Below are positions 6,410 to 6,599 of a DNA stretch of 6,599 bases, one piece after another. The stretch comes from Mobilitalea sp. (GTDB lineage: Bacteria > Bacillota_A > Clostridia > Lachnospirales > Lachnospiraceae). The number at the start of each line of letters is the position of its first letter. Within the stretch, counting starts at the first letter, position 1. The position numbers and the translations under genes are program-made. Under the pieces are notes generated by a model. That model was not told the DNA's origin and ran no database searches. It was given only the letters and a program-made list of their open reading frames with translations. The stretch is from assembly GCA_029974875.1 (NCBI GenBank), contig JARKQP010000399.1, positions 1-6,599 of the forward strand, read 5' to 3'.

Positions 6410-6417
6410 CCTCCTTT
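6410..6417 (-). promoter_or_regulatory. Ribosome binding site of the DJ-1/PfpI gene
   Basis: On the minus strand AAAGGAGG lies 4 bases before the ATG at 6403-6405, supporting this start. No convincing -35/-10 pair was found upstream; a TGTAAT lies in a suitable place, but its -35 region is poor. Confidence 0.7.
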
Positions 6418-6449
6418 GTATCACACTTGTATATGATTACATACCATTT

Positions 6450-6539
6450 TTATTTACTGAATAAATTAATTTTTTCGGCGCCAAAGCACTCCATCCCATT
6501 AAATGTAAACTTCACGACTTCATGACTTCCCCCATGGCA
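6450..6539 (-). pseudogene. Possible C-terminal remnant of a decayed gene, or a tiny ORF
   Basis: On the minus strand the frame is open for 29 codons from after a TGA (6540-6542) to a TAA at 6450-6452. It encodes CHGGSHEVVKFTF followed by NGMECFGAEKINLFSK, with clostridial-looking codon use. The only possible start is a GTG at 6513-6515, giving 21 residues, with no good ribosome binding site. Stops occur upstream in all frames before the window edge. It could be the surviving tail of a gene disrupted upstream, or chance. No family is recognised. Confidence 0.25.
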
Positions 6540-6599
6540 TCAATTCATTACAATATATTAAAGCCTAAAATAAATATTCACCTTTCATATGTTATAAAA

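Overview
The window looks like part of a chromosome from an anaerobic, low-to-middle GC Gram-positive bacterium of the Clostridia, most likely a gut Lachnospiraceae-type organism. The reasons are strong AGGAGG-type ribosome binding sites before every gene, clostridial codon use, and a gene set closely matching the purine/selenium-linked 'yge' cluster of Escherichia coli. The organism assignment is inference; nothing here fixes the species.

Positions 1-4841 hold four plus-strand genes that read as one operon. They are the 3' part of ygeY (M20-family metallohydrolase, cut by the window edge), ygeW (knotted catabolic transcarbamylase of uncertain substrate), a carbamate kinase of the YqeA/ArcC family, and an NCS2 uracil/xanthine/urate-type permease. 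A long 22-bp-stem hairpin at about 4851-4907 closes the operon. The combined logic is uptake of a purine base by the permease, hydrolysis of an intermediate by YgeY, phosphorolysis of a carbamoyl compound by YgeW to give carbamoyl phosphate, and ATP recovery by carbamate kinase. In E. coli and gut anaerobes this gene set is linked to anaerobic purine (urate/xanthine) breakdown. The exact intermediates handled by YgeY and YgeW are not settled by the sequence.

The intergenic gaps inside the operon are more interesting than the genes. Between ygeY and ygeW there are three tandem copies of a 27-28 bp unit that duplicates the end of ygeY, including its stop codon. Between ygeW and the carbamate kinase there are three consecutive hairpins, preceded by a strong ribosome binding site that appears cut off from the kinase start and instead faces an 18-codon GTG frame.

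Positions 4908-6599 are more AT-rich and carry two minus-strand genes: a DJ-1/PfpI-family protein (5824-6405) and a GNAT-type N-acetyltransferase (5005-5601) with its own recognisable promoter. The acetyltransferase frame stays open for 24 protein-like codons past its TGA. A short open stretch at 6450-6539 upstream of the DJ-1 gene may be the tail of a decayed gene. I found no tRNA, rRNA, CRISPR array, insertion sequence or integrase.
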